Shown here: one piece after another, positions 1 to 8,128 of the stretch
Position numbering within the stretch: position 1 is the stretch's first letter
How the letters are laid out: each line of letters opens with the position of its first letter
Origin: Adonisia turfae CCMR0081
GTDB taxonomy: Bacteria; Cyanobacteriota; Cyanobacteriia; Phormidesmidales; Phormidesmidaceae
NCBI RefSeq assembly: GCF_011009555.1
Contig: NZ_QXHD01000004.1
Coordinates: 6,288,193 to 6,322,773 of the forward strand
Direction of reading: 5' to 3'
DNA: 34,581 bases
Made by a program: the position numbers and the translations under genes
The notes under the pieces: generated by a model
What the model was told of the DNA's origin: nothing
Databases searched by the model: none
Seen by the model: the letters and a program-made list of their open reading frames with translations, nothing else

Positions 1-373
1 TCTCAAAGCCTGAGATGATTGCTAAACGCCTCAGGGGTTGAGCTCCTAAATAGAATTCTCCGTTGATTTGCCAAGTGGGATACGCGTTGATACCCACTGC
101 ATTGCAGAGGTCTACTTGCGGATTAACCCCGCGCAGATCGCATTCAACATATGGAATTGACAGGGCAGCGTCGCCAAAGATTTGCTTTTGCCTGGCACAG
201 TGCGGGCACCAGTAAGCTCCATACATTTTTGCCCCCGTGTTTGACAGGTAATCAGCTAACTGAAATTCATAGCTGGGGGCAATGAGCTGGCCGATGGAGA
301 AATCCTGGCAGCTTGCGATCGCAACCACTATCGTTACCCCCCACAAAACCATCCAAAAACCCCTACCGAACAT
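1..373 (-). CDS. Lipid-anchored thioredoxin-like protein (VKOR C-terminal-domain type), 3' end outside window
   Basis: Reading leftward from ATG at 373, the frame stays open to the window edge (124 residues seen), so the C-terminus is missing. The N-terminus is a hydrophobic segment ending in IASC (Cys22), which fits a lipoprotein signal and suggests anchoring on the outer face of the membrane. The body carries YGAYWCPHC, a thioredoxin CXXC site at about residues 57-60. It then has IPYVECDLRG, a further Cys, and the cis-Pro region AYPTW. This pattern matches the thioredoxin domain that in cyanobacteria is usually fused to vitamin K epoxide reductase and drives disulfide formation in exported proteins. 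Here no VKOR membrane domain precedes it. A HIP1 site lies inside the signal region. It is divergent from the htrA-like gene. Family assignment is good; the exact partner is unknown. Confidence 0.8.
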   Translation of the reverse strand, partial: MFGRGFWMVLWGVTIVVAIASCQDFSIGQLIAPSYEFQLADYLSNTGAKMYGAYWCPHCARQKQIFGDAALSIPYVECDLRGVNPQVDLCNAVGINAYPTWQINGEFYLGAQPLRRLAIISGFE

Positions 374-614
374 GACGTTTATCCCCCCGTAACGACCATT
401 ACCTTACATGAGCACAACCCTTGGCACTAGAAGAAATGGCTAAAATTTTCCAAAATCGCAGGTGATGATTTCCAGGGCGGGTTACCGCACACGATTCTTA
501 AGGAAACTGGCACAATAGAACCAACTTTTAGCCACTAAACTAGCTCCCCAACAAAGTCTAGTACAGGCCTTACGAGAATCCTTTAGGGCCGTTATTGTCT
601 CAGAGCATGACCTT

Positions 615-1790
615 ATGACGCCTTTTGATCTACCCAAGCCCTTCAGCCATCGAATAATTCGATGGCTGATTACTTGCTGTTCAGCAATACTGCTTTTTCT
701 GGCAGGCATCCAACCAGCAGCAGCTCTGACTCAACCAGCAGCTGAAACAACTTCACTATCGAGCGAAAGCTTTGTTGCCGCAGCTGTGCGACGCGTTGGT
801 GAAGCAGTTGTGCGCATCGACACCGAACGCACAATCACCCGCAACGTACCCGATTTACTCTACGACGATCCCCTTTTTAGGGGATTCTTTGGCCCTGATA
901 CATTCCAGCGAATTCCCCAGCAGGAACGTCTCAGTGGTCAGGGTTCTGGCTTCATCGTAGATAGCAAGGGCTATATTCTCACCAATGCTCACGTTGTCAA
1001 CCAAGCAGACCGCGTTACGGTCACCCTCAAAGATGGCCGACATTTTGATGGCACGGTCGAAGGATCAGACGAACTAACTGACTTAGCCGTCATCAAAATC
1101 AATACAGACAGTAAAACCTTACCAGTAGCCTCCTTAGGGGACTCTGACACAATCGATGTCGGGGATTGGGCCATTGCCGTAGGCAATCCACTGGGATTAG
1201 ACAATACCGTCACCCTGGGGATTGTCAGCACGCTGAAACGATCAAGTGCCACTGTTGGTATTCCCGACAAACGACTTGATTTTATTCAGACAGATGCCGC
1301 CATTAACCCAGGTAACTCTGGTGGCCCCCTCCTCAATAGCCAGGGCGAAGTCATCGGTATCAACACCGCAATTCGAGCAGATGCCATGGGTATTGGTTTT
1401 GCTATTCCTATCAACAAAGCAAAATCTATTCAAGACCAGCTAGCCCATGGTGAGCGCATTGCTCATCCTTATCTGGGCATTCAAATTGCTGATCTAACTC
1501 CAGAAATGGCAAAACGCAACAATGATGATCCCAATGCCAGCATGATCATTCCAGAAATTAGCGGAGTCTTAGTTATCCGTGTTCTTCCTGAAACACCAGC
1601 TGCTGAAGCTGGGTTACGCCGTGGAGACGTGATAACGCAAATTGATGAGCAGCATTTTCAAACAGCTAATCAGCTACAGTCCTATGTTGACCAAGCCCAA
1701 ATTGGGCAGCAATTAAACCTAAGCCTACATCGTGGAGAACAGACGCAGACAATCACAATCAAAGCCGCAGCACTAGATCTAGACGCATAA
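615..1790 (+). CDS. HtrA/Deg-family trypsin-like serine protease with one PDZ domain
   Basis: This is an exported protein quality-control protease of the DegP/HhoA/HhoB/HtrA group. Residues about 13-37 form a signal segment (RWLITCCSAILLFLAG, then PAAA), so it should act in the periplasm or thylakoid lumen. The catalytic triad is visible: His126 in ILTNAHVV, Asp156 in LTDLAVI and Ser235 in NPGNSGGPL. A single PDZ domain fills about residues 280-385 (GVLVIRVLPETPAAEAGLRRGDVI). The length of 391 aa is typical of cyanobacterial Deg proteases. ATG 615 is the only good start: another ATG at 607 is in a different frame, and the upstream open frame has no ATG. A perfect inverted repeat overlaps the start of the gene (644-668). 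Which of HhoA, HhoB or HtrA it equals cannot be told here. Confidence 0.93.
   Translation: MTPFDLPKPFSHRIIRWLITCCSAILLFLAGIQPAAALTQPAAETTSLSSESFVAAAVRRVGEAVVRIDTERTITRNVPDLLYDDPLFRGFFGPDTFQRIPQQERLSGQGSGFIVDSKGYILTNAHVVNQADRVTVTLKDGRHFDGTVEGSDELTDLAVIKINTDSKTLPVASLGDSDTIDVGDWAIAVGNPLGLDNTVTLGIVSTLKRSSATVGIPDKRLDFIQTDAAINPGNSGGPLLNSQGEVIGINTAIRADAMGIGFAIPINKAKSIQDQLAHGERIAHPYLGIQIADLTPEMAKRNNDDPNASMIIPEISGVLVIRVLPETPAAEAGLRRGDVITQIDEQHFQTANQLQSYVDQAQIGQQLNLSLHRGEQTQTITIKAAALDLDA
644..668. repeat. Perfect 11-bp inverted repeat inside the 5' coding region of the htrA-like gene
   Basis: CAGCCATCGAA (644-654) and TTCGATGGCTG (658-668) are exact reverse complements separated by TAA. The repeat lies 30 bases after the start codon and encodes residues SHRIIRWL just before the signal-peptide core. 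It could be an mRNA hairpin near the ribosome or a DNA-binding site. No T-run follows, so it is not an intrinsic terminator. Confidence 0.85.
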
Positions 1791-1937
1791 TACAAATCCG
1801 AATTCATTCAACCCGATTGAAAGGGCAATCCTGTAGGGACACTCCTTTAGGGATTAGTTCTCTTCCATACTGGGCGCTATCAGTCAGCATTCCGCATAAG
1901 GTCAAATCCCAAAGTAGTAATCTGAGCCAATAAGAAT

Positions 1938-1970
1938 AAAGGGGCTAAGGAAATTCCTTAGCCCCTTTTA
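1938..1970. terminator. Bidirectional intrinsic terminator between htrA-like gene and rpoC2
   Basis: AAAGGGGCTAAGG (1938-1950) pairs with CCTTAGCCCCTTT (1956-1968) around a five-base loop. The plus strand continues into TTTTA and the minus strand into TTTATTC. It lies between convergent genes and can serve both the protease gene and the rpo operon. Confidence 0.9.
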
Positions 1971-2022
1971 CTTAGATGTTTATTTTTCTAGAGGATTAGC
2001 TAGACTTGCAATCCTAAATAAT

Positions 2023-5000
2023 CTAAGGAGCGGCCGTTTGATCATCAATCAAAGCATTATCATCCAAAAACGGAGATGGAGGCGTTGGAGGTGTCTCAGC
2101 AGGTCCGGGTCCCGATGCATTTGCTCCAGGAGTATTACCACTTGGAGTACCGCCCAACATATCGTCGGTAAACATGTTAAGGCCACCTTCACGATCATAG
2201 GCACGAGCGGTGCGATCGTCTAAGACCATATCTTGTAAAGCCATATCATCCGATAGAAAAGCCTTATCGAAAGAAGGATCTATCTCAGGAGTTGAACGCT
2301 CTTCATAGGCATTAAATCCTGTACCAGCAGGGATTAGGCGACCAATAATCACGTTCTCCTTCAGACCACGTAGCCAATCAGACTTGCCTTCAATAGCCGC
2401 TTCAGTCAACACACGAGTTGTTTCTTGGAAACTTGCTGCTGAAATAAAGCTATCGGTATTTAGCGAAGCCTTAGTAATGCCCAACAATACAGGAGTGTAT
2501 TCCGCCGGAGCCCCCCCTGTAATCGACATCGCTTCATTCACCTGTTCTAGCTGACGAATCTCAACGAGCTCGCCAGGTAGCATTGTGGTATCACCACCGT
2601 CTTCCACACGGGCCTTAGAAGTCATCTGGCGTACGATCACCTCAATGTGCTTATCAGCAATATCAATCCCCTGGGATTGATACACCGACTGTACTTCATT
2701 CACCAAGAAAGTCTGTACTTTTTGCAGGCTGATCATGGCAGCCTCATGTACGCCTTTAGTCTCACGATGATATTTGAAGAAGAACTCCAAAATCTGGTGA
2801 GGATTCAGAGGTCCATCTGTCAGTGGTTCAGCCAAAGTGACCTCTTGACCATCGGAGACAATCATAGGCTGCCCCGGAGTAATTGGATACTCAGTCACCA
2901 CACCATCATCTTCAATGATCTTCACCTCTACCGTTTCATCATCGCCATAAACAACCTGAGCACTACCCGGTCGCTCCGCTAAGACACAAGCTTCTTTAGG
3001 CTTACGAGCCTCAAGCAGCTCTTCAATCCGAGGTAAACCTTGAATGATATCCCCAGTCTTGGCACGTTCAAAGATCAACAACACCAAATTATCGCCCCGC
3101 TGAACGAGATCACCATCCTCAATGTGCAGTACCGCACCTGTTGATACACGATAAGGACGCGCAATCCGTAGAACAACACTGTCGCCATTAATCGCTACAA
3201 CCTGACCAGAGTCTTCAGAGATAACCCCCTCAGCTAATGGAAAACCATCAACCAACAAATCTCCTTCCTTCACAGTTGGCGATTTGCCATCCATAGCAAT
3301 TGTTACCAGGTCACTATCACGCACGACTAGGATACGGCGAACAGATTCCACATCTTGACGAATACCACGAACCTCTCCAGCTTCCTTAGACTGGATTTCG
3401 GTACGTGCCACAACAGCACCAGGTTCTATCTCCTGGCCTTCCTCAACAAGCAAGCGCGTCTGAGTACTACCCTGGGTTTGGTCAGCAGCAATATCACGAC
3501 GGATGACTAGAGTCTCTAGAATCACTAGCTGAAGGCGCTGAATCTCTGGATCATGCTGATCGGGCACCAGCTCAATATCAGCTGTCAGTTGTGACGACTC
3601 ATTGTCCACATTCAGAACTAGCTGAGTCCGCAGTAACTCAACACCATCAACCGACTTCACACGCTCGCCATCCTTAAAGAAGAGACGTTGAATCGCAGTG
3701 ATGCCAATAGAATTATCTTCACTATCACTCACAGCATGTTGCGTCGGCACATCAGGCACATCAGGCACATCAAATTCCTGCACCGGGCGCAATAACAGCG
3801 CAGCTCCTTCAGGGGTTTCTACATACTCAACAAATCGAAGAGCTTCTGCCGTTACTCCAGGAATCACTTCCTCACCAGCACTAACCAGCACCCCATCCTT
3901 ACCACTAGCAGCATCTGGGCTATCCACCATGTGAATATCCCCTGGCTTAATCACAATCTCCCGTAGAATGTCATTCTTTTGGGTGACTTCAACCACACCG
4001 CTAATTTGACAGAAGATATCCTTAACAACTTCAGTACCAGCTTCAATGAACTGGCCATCCTCAACCATTAGTAGGGAGATATCTTTATTGACCTCATGGG
4101 CTTCTTCTGGGATCCAAAGGAGAGTTCCACCTTTGGTAACTTCGTACCCTTGCTTGCCCTTACTCTTCTTAGCAATTTCTACACCTGAGAACTTGATGAT
4201 GCCACCGCTCTGAGTGTGGTAAGTATCATCAACGAGTTCTGCAATCACCTGACCACCAGTGACTTTGGCACCCGGTGTAGCAATTAAGGAGTAACGTACT
4301 CCCTGATCGGTTTGTAGAAAATAATGCTCACGTCCTTGACCGCTCTCAACCGTGACTTCCGTGGTGTCCAGCATCACCGAAGCAGTAATAATCTCAACCT
4401 CACGGCTACCTTTACTATCAGAACGATCAGGCAAGCGAACCACCCCACCCCGCTCAGTGACAATTTTGGTTTCAGCCAAAATGCCGTTGGAATCAATCAT
4501 GTCACCATTTTTAACCGTAGGCTCCGCACCAGGAGGTAAGTTATAAACTTCACCCGAGAGCACCCACAACAACCCACCACGTTGGGCCAACTTAGTGATG
4601 TTGCCTTGACGGTCTTTTTTCTCTTCCTGCACTAAACCAGCAAATAGCACTTCACCCGACATATCGGAGGTTACGTCTTTACTCGCTTTCTCAGTTACTT
4701 TACGGACTCGCCCAGTGGTAGGTAATTCTGCAATCAAGTCACCCTTTGCAAGAACAGTCCCATCAACAACAAATACAATGGAACCCTGTGGTAAAGCAAC
4801 CGCGCGTGTCTTACCGTTCTCCATAACGATTTTGGCGTCGGTATTCGCCTCCATCACAAGAGCGTCTTCACCATGACGAGTTCGATAGGGACGGCTACGA
4901 AGGCTCGAAGGCATTTGGAACTGACCAGCTACCTTTGCTCGAACTTGGGGTGCTAGTTCTCCGGTAAATGTACCACCGGTATGGAAGGTACGCATAGTCA

Positions 5001-6021
5001 GCTGAGTACCCGGCTCACCAATAGATTGAGCCGCAATAATACCGACAGCTTCGCCTAAATCCACCATATGCGAATGGGCCAAGCTCCAACCATAACAATG
5101 CTGGCAAACAGAACGGGCTGCCTCACAGGTCAGAGCAGAACGAACTCTAACTTGTTTAATCCCAGAATCGTCTACAGCCTTAGCCATGATTGCGTCCATA
5201 GGCTGATTGCGAGGAACGATGACTTCACCAGTTTTAGGGTGAACGGCATCGTCAGCCAGAATTCTTCCTAACAGCTTGTCCTCAAGAGAAATTAACACCC
5301 GCTCACCGTCTGTCATGGCACTTAGGGGAATGCCCCGATCCGTACCACAATCAATTTCACGAATAATGACATCCTGTGAAACGTCTACCAGACGACGGGT
5401 CAAATAACCTGAGTCAGCTGTACGTAGTGCAGTGTCCACAAGGCCTTTCCGGGCACCATAGGAAGAAATAATGTACTCAGTAACCGTCAGTCCTTCGCGG
5501 AAGTTAGTCTTAATCGGCAAGTCAATAATTTCACCCTGGGGATTTGCCATCAAACCGCGCATTCCCACCAGCTGACGTACCTGGGAGATATTACCGCGAG
5601 CCCCAGAGAACGCCATCATGTAAACCGAGTTGAGCGGATTATTCTCCTTAAAGTTACGGACTACTTCATCCTTTAACTCTTCACTAGTTTCGTTCCAGGT
5701 ATCAATTACCTTCTGAAAACGTTCTACCTCAGTAATTTCGCCCCGAGTATAGCGCTCTTCAGTGTCGCGAATTTCCTGCTCCGCTGCATCCAGCAATTTT
5801 CGCTTACTCGGGGGAACCTGCAAGTCGTCAACACTGATAGAAACCCCCGCACGGGTAGCGTACTTAAAACCAAGGGACTTGATTTCATCAGCCATTGCAG
5901 CTGTACGAGCCGTGCCGTAGTTATCAAATGACCAGGAAATCAGGTTTTTAAGCTGCTTCTTGTCAATAATACGGTTGCGAAAAATGATGGAGTTGGCTTG
6001 TTCGTTACCTTGATCTGCCAT
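2023..6021 (-). CDS. rpoC2: DNA-directed RNA polymerase subunit beta' C-terminal part (beta'2), RpoC2
   Basis: This is the C-terminal half of the split cyanobacterial beta' subunit. It supplies the trigger loop, bridge-helix surroundings and jaw of RNA polymerase. Conserved segments are clear: GARGNISQVRQLVGMRGLM, TRRLVDVSQDVI, a zinc-binding set (IDCGTDRG, then TCEAARSVCQHCYG) and AAQSIGEPGTQLTMRTFHTGG. The long middle region (about residues 340-970) is the cyanobacterial SI3 insertion of repeated barrel modules. The end has LGITKASLNTDSFISAASFQETTRVL. I place the start at ATG 6021 (MADQGNEQ) because the longer frame begins with TTG at 6039. That gives 1332 aa, normal for the family. It is last in the operon, 54 bases after rpoC1. 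The last ~60 residues are Pro/Gly-rich and acidic and probably disordered. Confidence 0.98.
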   Translation of the reverse strand: MADQGNEQANSIIFRNRIIDKKQLKNLISWSFDNYGTARTAAMADEIKSLGFKYATRAGVSISVDDLQVPPSKRKLLDAAEQEIRDTEERYTRGEITEVERFQKVIDTWNETSEELKDEVVRNFKENNPLNSVYMMAFSGARGNISQVRQLVGMRGLMANPQGEIIDLPIKTNFREGLTVTEYIISSYGARKGLVDTALRTADSGYLTRRLVDVSQDVIIREIDCGTDRGIPLSAMTDGERVLISLEDKLLGRILADDAVHPKTGEVIVPRNQPMDAIMAKAVDDSGIKQVRVRSALTCEAARSVCQHCYGWSLAHSHMVDLGEAVGIIAAQSIGEPGTQLTMRTFHTGGTFTGELAPQVRAKVAGQFQMPSSLRSRPYRTRHGEDALVMEANTDAKIVMENGKTRAVALPQGSIVFVVDGTVLAKGDLIAELPTTGRVRKVTEKASKDVTSDMSGEVLFAGLVQEEKKDRQGNITKLAQRGGLLWVLSGEVYNLPPGAEPTVKNGDMIDSNGILAETKIVTERGGVVRLPDRSDSKGSREVEIITASVMLDTTEVTVESGQGREHYFLQTDQGVRYSLIATPGAKVTGGQVIAELVDDTYHTQSGGIIKFSGVEIAKKSKGKQGYEVTKGGTLLWIPEEAHEVNKDISLLMVEDGQFIEAGTEVVKDIFCQISGVVEVTQKNDILREIVIKPGDIHMVDSPDAASGKDGVLVSAGEEVIPGVTAEALRFVEYVETPEGAALLLRPVQEFDVPDVPDVPTQHAVSDSEDNSIGITAIQRLFFKDGERVKSVDGVELLRTQLVLNVDNESSQLTADIELVPDQHDPEIQRLQLVILETLVIRRDIAADQTQGSTQTRLLVEEGQEIEPGAVVARTEIQSKEAGEVRGIRQDVESVRRILVVRDSDLVTIAMDGKSPTVKEGDLLVDGFPLAEGVISEDSGQVVAINGDSVVLRIARPYRVSTGAVLHIEDGDLVQRGDNLVLLIFERAKTGDIIQGLPRIEELLEARKPKEACVLAERPGSAQVVYGDDETVEVKIIEDDGVVTEYPITPGQPMIVSDGQEVTLAEPLTDGPLNPHQILEFFFKYHRETKGVHEAAMISLQKVQTFLVNEVQSVYQSQGIDIADKHIEVIVRQMTSKARVEDGGDTTMLPGELVEIRQLEQVNEAMSITGGAPAEYTPVLLGITKASLNTDSFISAASFQETTRVLTEAAIEGKSDWLRGLKENVIIGRLIPAGTGFNAYEERSTPEIDPSFDKAFLSDDMALQDMVLDDRTARAYDREGGLNMFTDDMLGGTPSGNTPGANASGPGPAETPPTPPSPFLDDNALIDDQTAAP
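3746..3772. repeat. Three tandem copies of GGCACATCA inside rpoC2
   Basis: Three exact 9-bp units run head to tail (3746-3754, 3755-3763, 3764-3772). On the coding strand they give the in-frame repeat DVPDVPDVP near residue 752, within the SI3 insertion. The unit is a multiple of three, so copy-number change would keep the frame. Confidence 0.9.
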
Positions 6022-6075
6022 GGGGTCTCTCTGCCTCAACGTGGTACTGGCTAACTGGATAAAAAACTAAAAAAT

Positions 6076-7941
6076 TTAACTGGCAAGGGCCGCATGGACA
6101 GCATGGTTGTAAATAATGCGCCCAGGGGTCGTATAGATATGTTGAGATAGGAGATTGCCGTCCCCATCTTCGCGAACACGACGATGGGCATAACGCTTAG
6201 TCACAAAGCCATCTCCGTTATCAATCACCTCAACCGGGTCGCCGTCGTGTTCCACAGGACCATCAAATCGCAGCCACACCCAAGCGTGGAGATCTACCAT
6301 GCCTTGTTCGTAGGCAACAATGGCGTCTTCCATACTGGCGAAATGTGAGTCAGCTCCCTTTTGCTCATAGGGATTTTCCGCAGTGAGATAGTAGCAACCC
6401 AGCACCATATCCTGACTAGGCGTAATAATGGGTCGCCCTGTGGCTGGGGAAAGAACGTTATTAGACGCCAACATCAGCAGCCGCGCCTCAGACTGCGCTT
6501 CCAGTGATAGTGGCACGTGCACCGCCATCTGGTCACCATCGAAGTCAGCATTAAATGCCGGACACACAAGCGGGTGCAGTTGTAAAGCTCGTCCCTCTAC
6601 CAACATTGGTTCAAATGCCTGAATACCAAGACGGTGTAGAGTTGGCGCTCGGTTAAGCATAACCGGATGATTTTCAATGACTTCCTCCAACACACCCCAA
6701 ATACTCGGGTCATTGCGCTGAATCAGTTTTTTAGCGGCTTTAATGTTATTCACCAAACCTTGACGAATCAAACGATGAATTACAAAAGGCTGGAAAAGCT
6801 CAATAGCCATCTCACGCGGCAGGCCACATTGGTGAATTTTTAGATTGGGGCCAACCACAATTACGGAACGACCAGAGTAGTCAACTCGCTTACCTAACAG
6901 GTTCTGACGGAAACGTCCTTGTTTACCCTCAATAATGTCTGAGAGAGACTTAAGAGGTCGATTATTAGCGCCAACTACTGTTCGGCCACGACGACCATTA
7001 TCAATCAGAGCATCTACGGCTTCCTGAAGCATCCGCTTTTCATTACGGACAATAATCTCAGGTGCCAAAATCTCTTGCAGTCGTGCCAAGCGATTATTCC
7101 GATTGATCACACGACGATAGAGGTCGTTGAGGTCCGATGTTGCAAATCGACCACCATCTAGCTGTACCATCGGACGGAGGTCAGGGGGGATGACGGGAAT
7201 AACATCCAACACCATCCAATCTGGACGAGATCCGGTTGCAATAAAGTTGTCAATCACACGTAGACGTTTGATCAACTTCGCCCGCTTTTGACCTTTAGAG
7301 TTATCAATATTTTCCCGCAACTGCTCAGCAACAGCTTCAAGCTCCAAATCTTGTAGCAGACGCTGAAGAGCTTCAGCTCCAATGCCAACCTCAATACCAG
7401 ACAGATCAGACTCTTCATCGTAAAGCTGATCTTCAATTTCAATCCACTGATCTTCAGTCAGGAGCTGTTTGTAGCTTAAGCTGTCAGCATTACCTGGATC
7501 TAAAACAACGTAGGCGTTGAAATACACAATTTGCTCAACATCTCTAAGAGGCATGTCGAGCAAAATTGCAATATAGCTAGGAATACCTTTGAGATACCAA
7601 ACATGCGCTACGGGAGCAGCCAGTTTGATATAGCCCATACGATGACGACGCACACGTGACTCCGTCACTTCTACACCGCAACGCTCGCAAACGATTCCGC
7701 GATGACGGACGCGCTTATATTTACCACAATGGCATTCCCAATCCTTAGCAGGCCCAAAAATGCGTTCACAGAACAGCCCGTCCATTTCAGGCTTTAAAGT
7801 TCTGTAGTTAATGGTTTCTGGCTTGGTTACTTCCCCTACAACTGTGCCATTGGGAAGCGTACGTTCACCCCATTGACGAATACGGTCAGGCGAAGCCAGG
7901 CCGATTTTGACATAGTCAAAGCGCTGTTCTAGTTTTGGCAT
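6076..7941 (-). CDS. rpoC1: DNA-directed RNA polymerase subunit gamma (beta' N-terminal part), RpoC1
   Basis: This is the N-terminal half of the split beta' subunit, 621 aa, the usual cyanobacterial length. It holds the clamp zinc finger (CERIFGPAKDWECHCG, then VCERCGVEV), the lid/rudder area, and KQGRFRQNLLGKRVDYSGRS. The catalytic magnesium-binding loop NADFDGDQMAVH sits near residue 465, with all three Asp present. The ATG at 7941 starts the family-typical MPKLEQRFDYVKIGLASP. It is preceded by a 187-base gap to rpoB with two hairpins and followed by rpoC2 after 54 bases. Co-transcription with rpoB and rpoC2 is expected. Confidence 0.98.
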   Translation of the reverse strand: MPKLEQRFDYVKIGLASPDRIRQWGERTLPNGTVVGEVTKPETINYRTLKPEMDGLFCERIFGPAKDWECHCGKYKRVRHRGIVCERCGVEVTESRVRRHRMGYIKLAAPVAHVWYLKGIPSYIAILLDMPLRDVEQIVYFNAYVVLDPGNADSLSYKQLLTEDQWIEIEDQLYDEESDLSGIEVGIGAEALQRLLQDLELEAVAEQLRENIDNSKGQKRAKLIKRLRVIDNFIATGSRPDWMVLDVIPVIPPDLRPMVQLDGGRFATSDLNDLYRRVINRNNRLARLQEILAPEIIVRNEKRMLQEAVDALIDNGRRGRTVVGANNRPLKSLSDIIEGKQGRFRQNLLGKRVDYSGRSVIVVGPNLKIHQCGLPREMAIELFQPFVIHRLIRQGLVNNIKAAKKLIQRNDPSIWGVLEEVIENHPVMLNRAPTLHRLGIQAFEPMLVEGRALQLHPLVCPAFNADFDGDQMAVHVPLSLEAQSEARLLMLASNNVLSPATGRPIITPSQDMVLGCYYLTAENPYEQKGADSHFASMEDAIVAYEQGMVDLHAWVWLRFDGPVEHDGDPVEVIDNGDGFVTKRYAHRRVREDGDGNLLSQHIYTTPGRIIYNHAVHAALAS

Positions 7942-8128
7942 TCTCTTGATTCCTTGTACGCGGCCTACACATCAGGACATAGTTTCTGTTGACGAATCGA
8001 GGGACAGTTGTTTACAAAAGGTTGCTTCGCCTCGATTCTAAAGTGATGACATAAGCGTTCAGGTCTTTTCTAGCTACTTTGCATAGAGCTAAAAACAGAC
8101 GGCTAAACGCTTATGCTCATTCACAGAG
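7942..8128 (-). other. rpoB-rpoC1 intercistronic region with two tandem stem-loops
   Basis: GAATCGAGG (7994-8002) pairs exactly with CCTCGATTC (8030-8038). CATAAGCGTT (8050-8059) pairs exactly with AACGCTTATG (8106-8115), and inside the latter loop TAGCT (8071-8075) pairs with AGCTA (8087-8091). No strong U-run follows either stem in the direction of transcription. They therefore look like processing, pausing or stability elements rather than terminators. No open frame of note is present. Confidence 0.7.
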
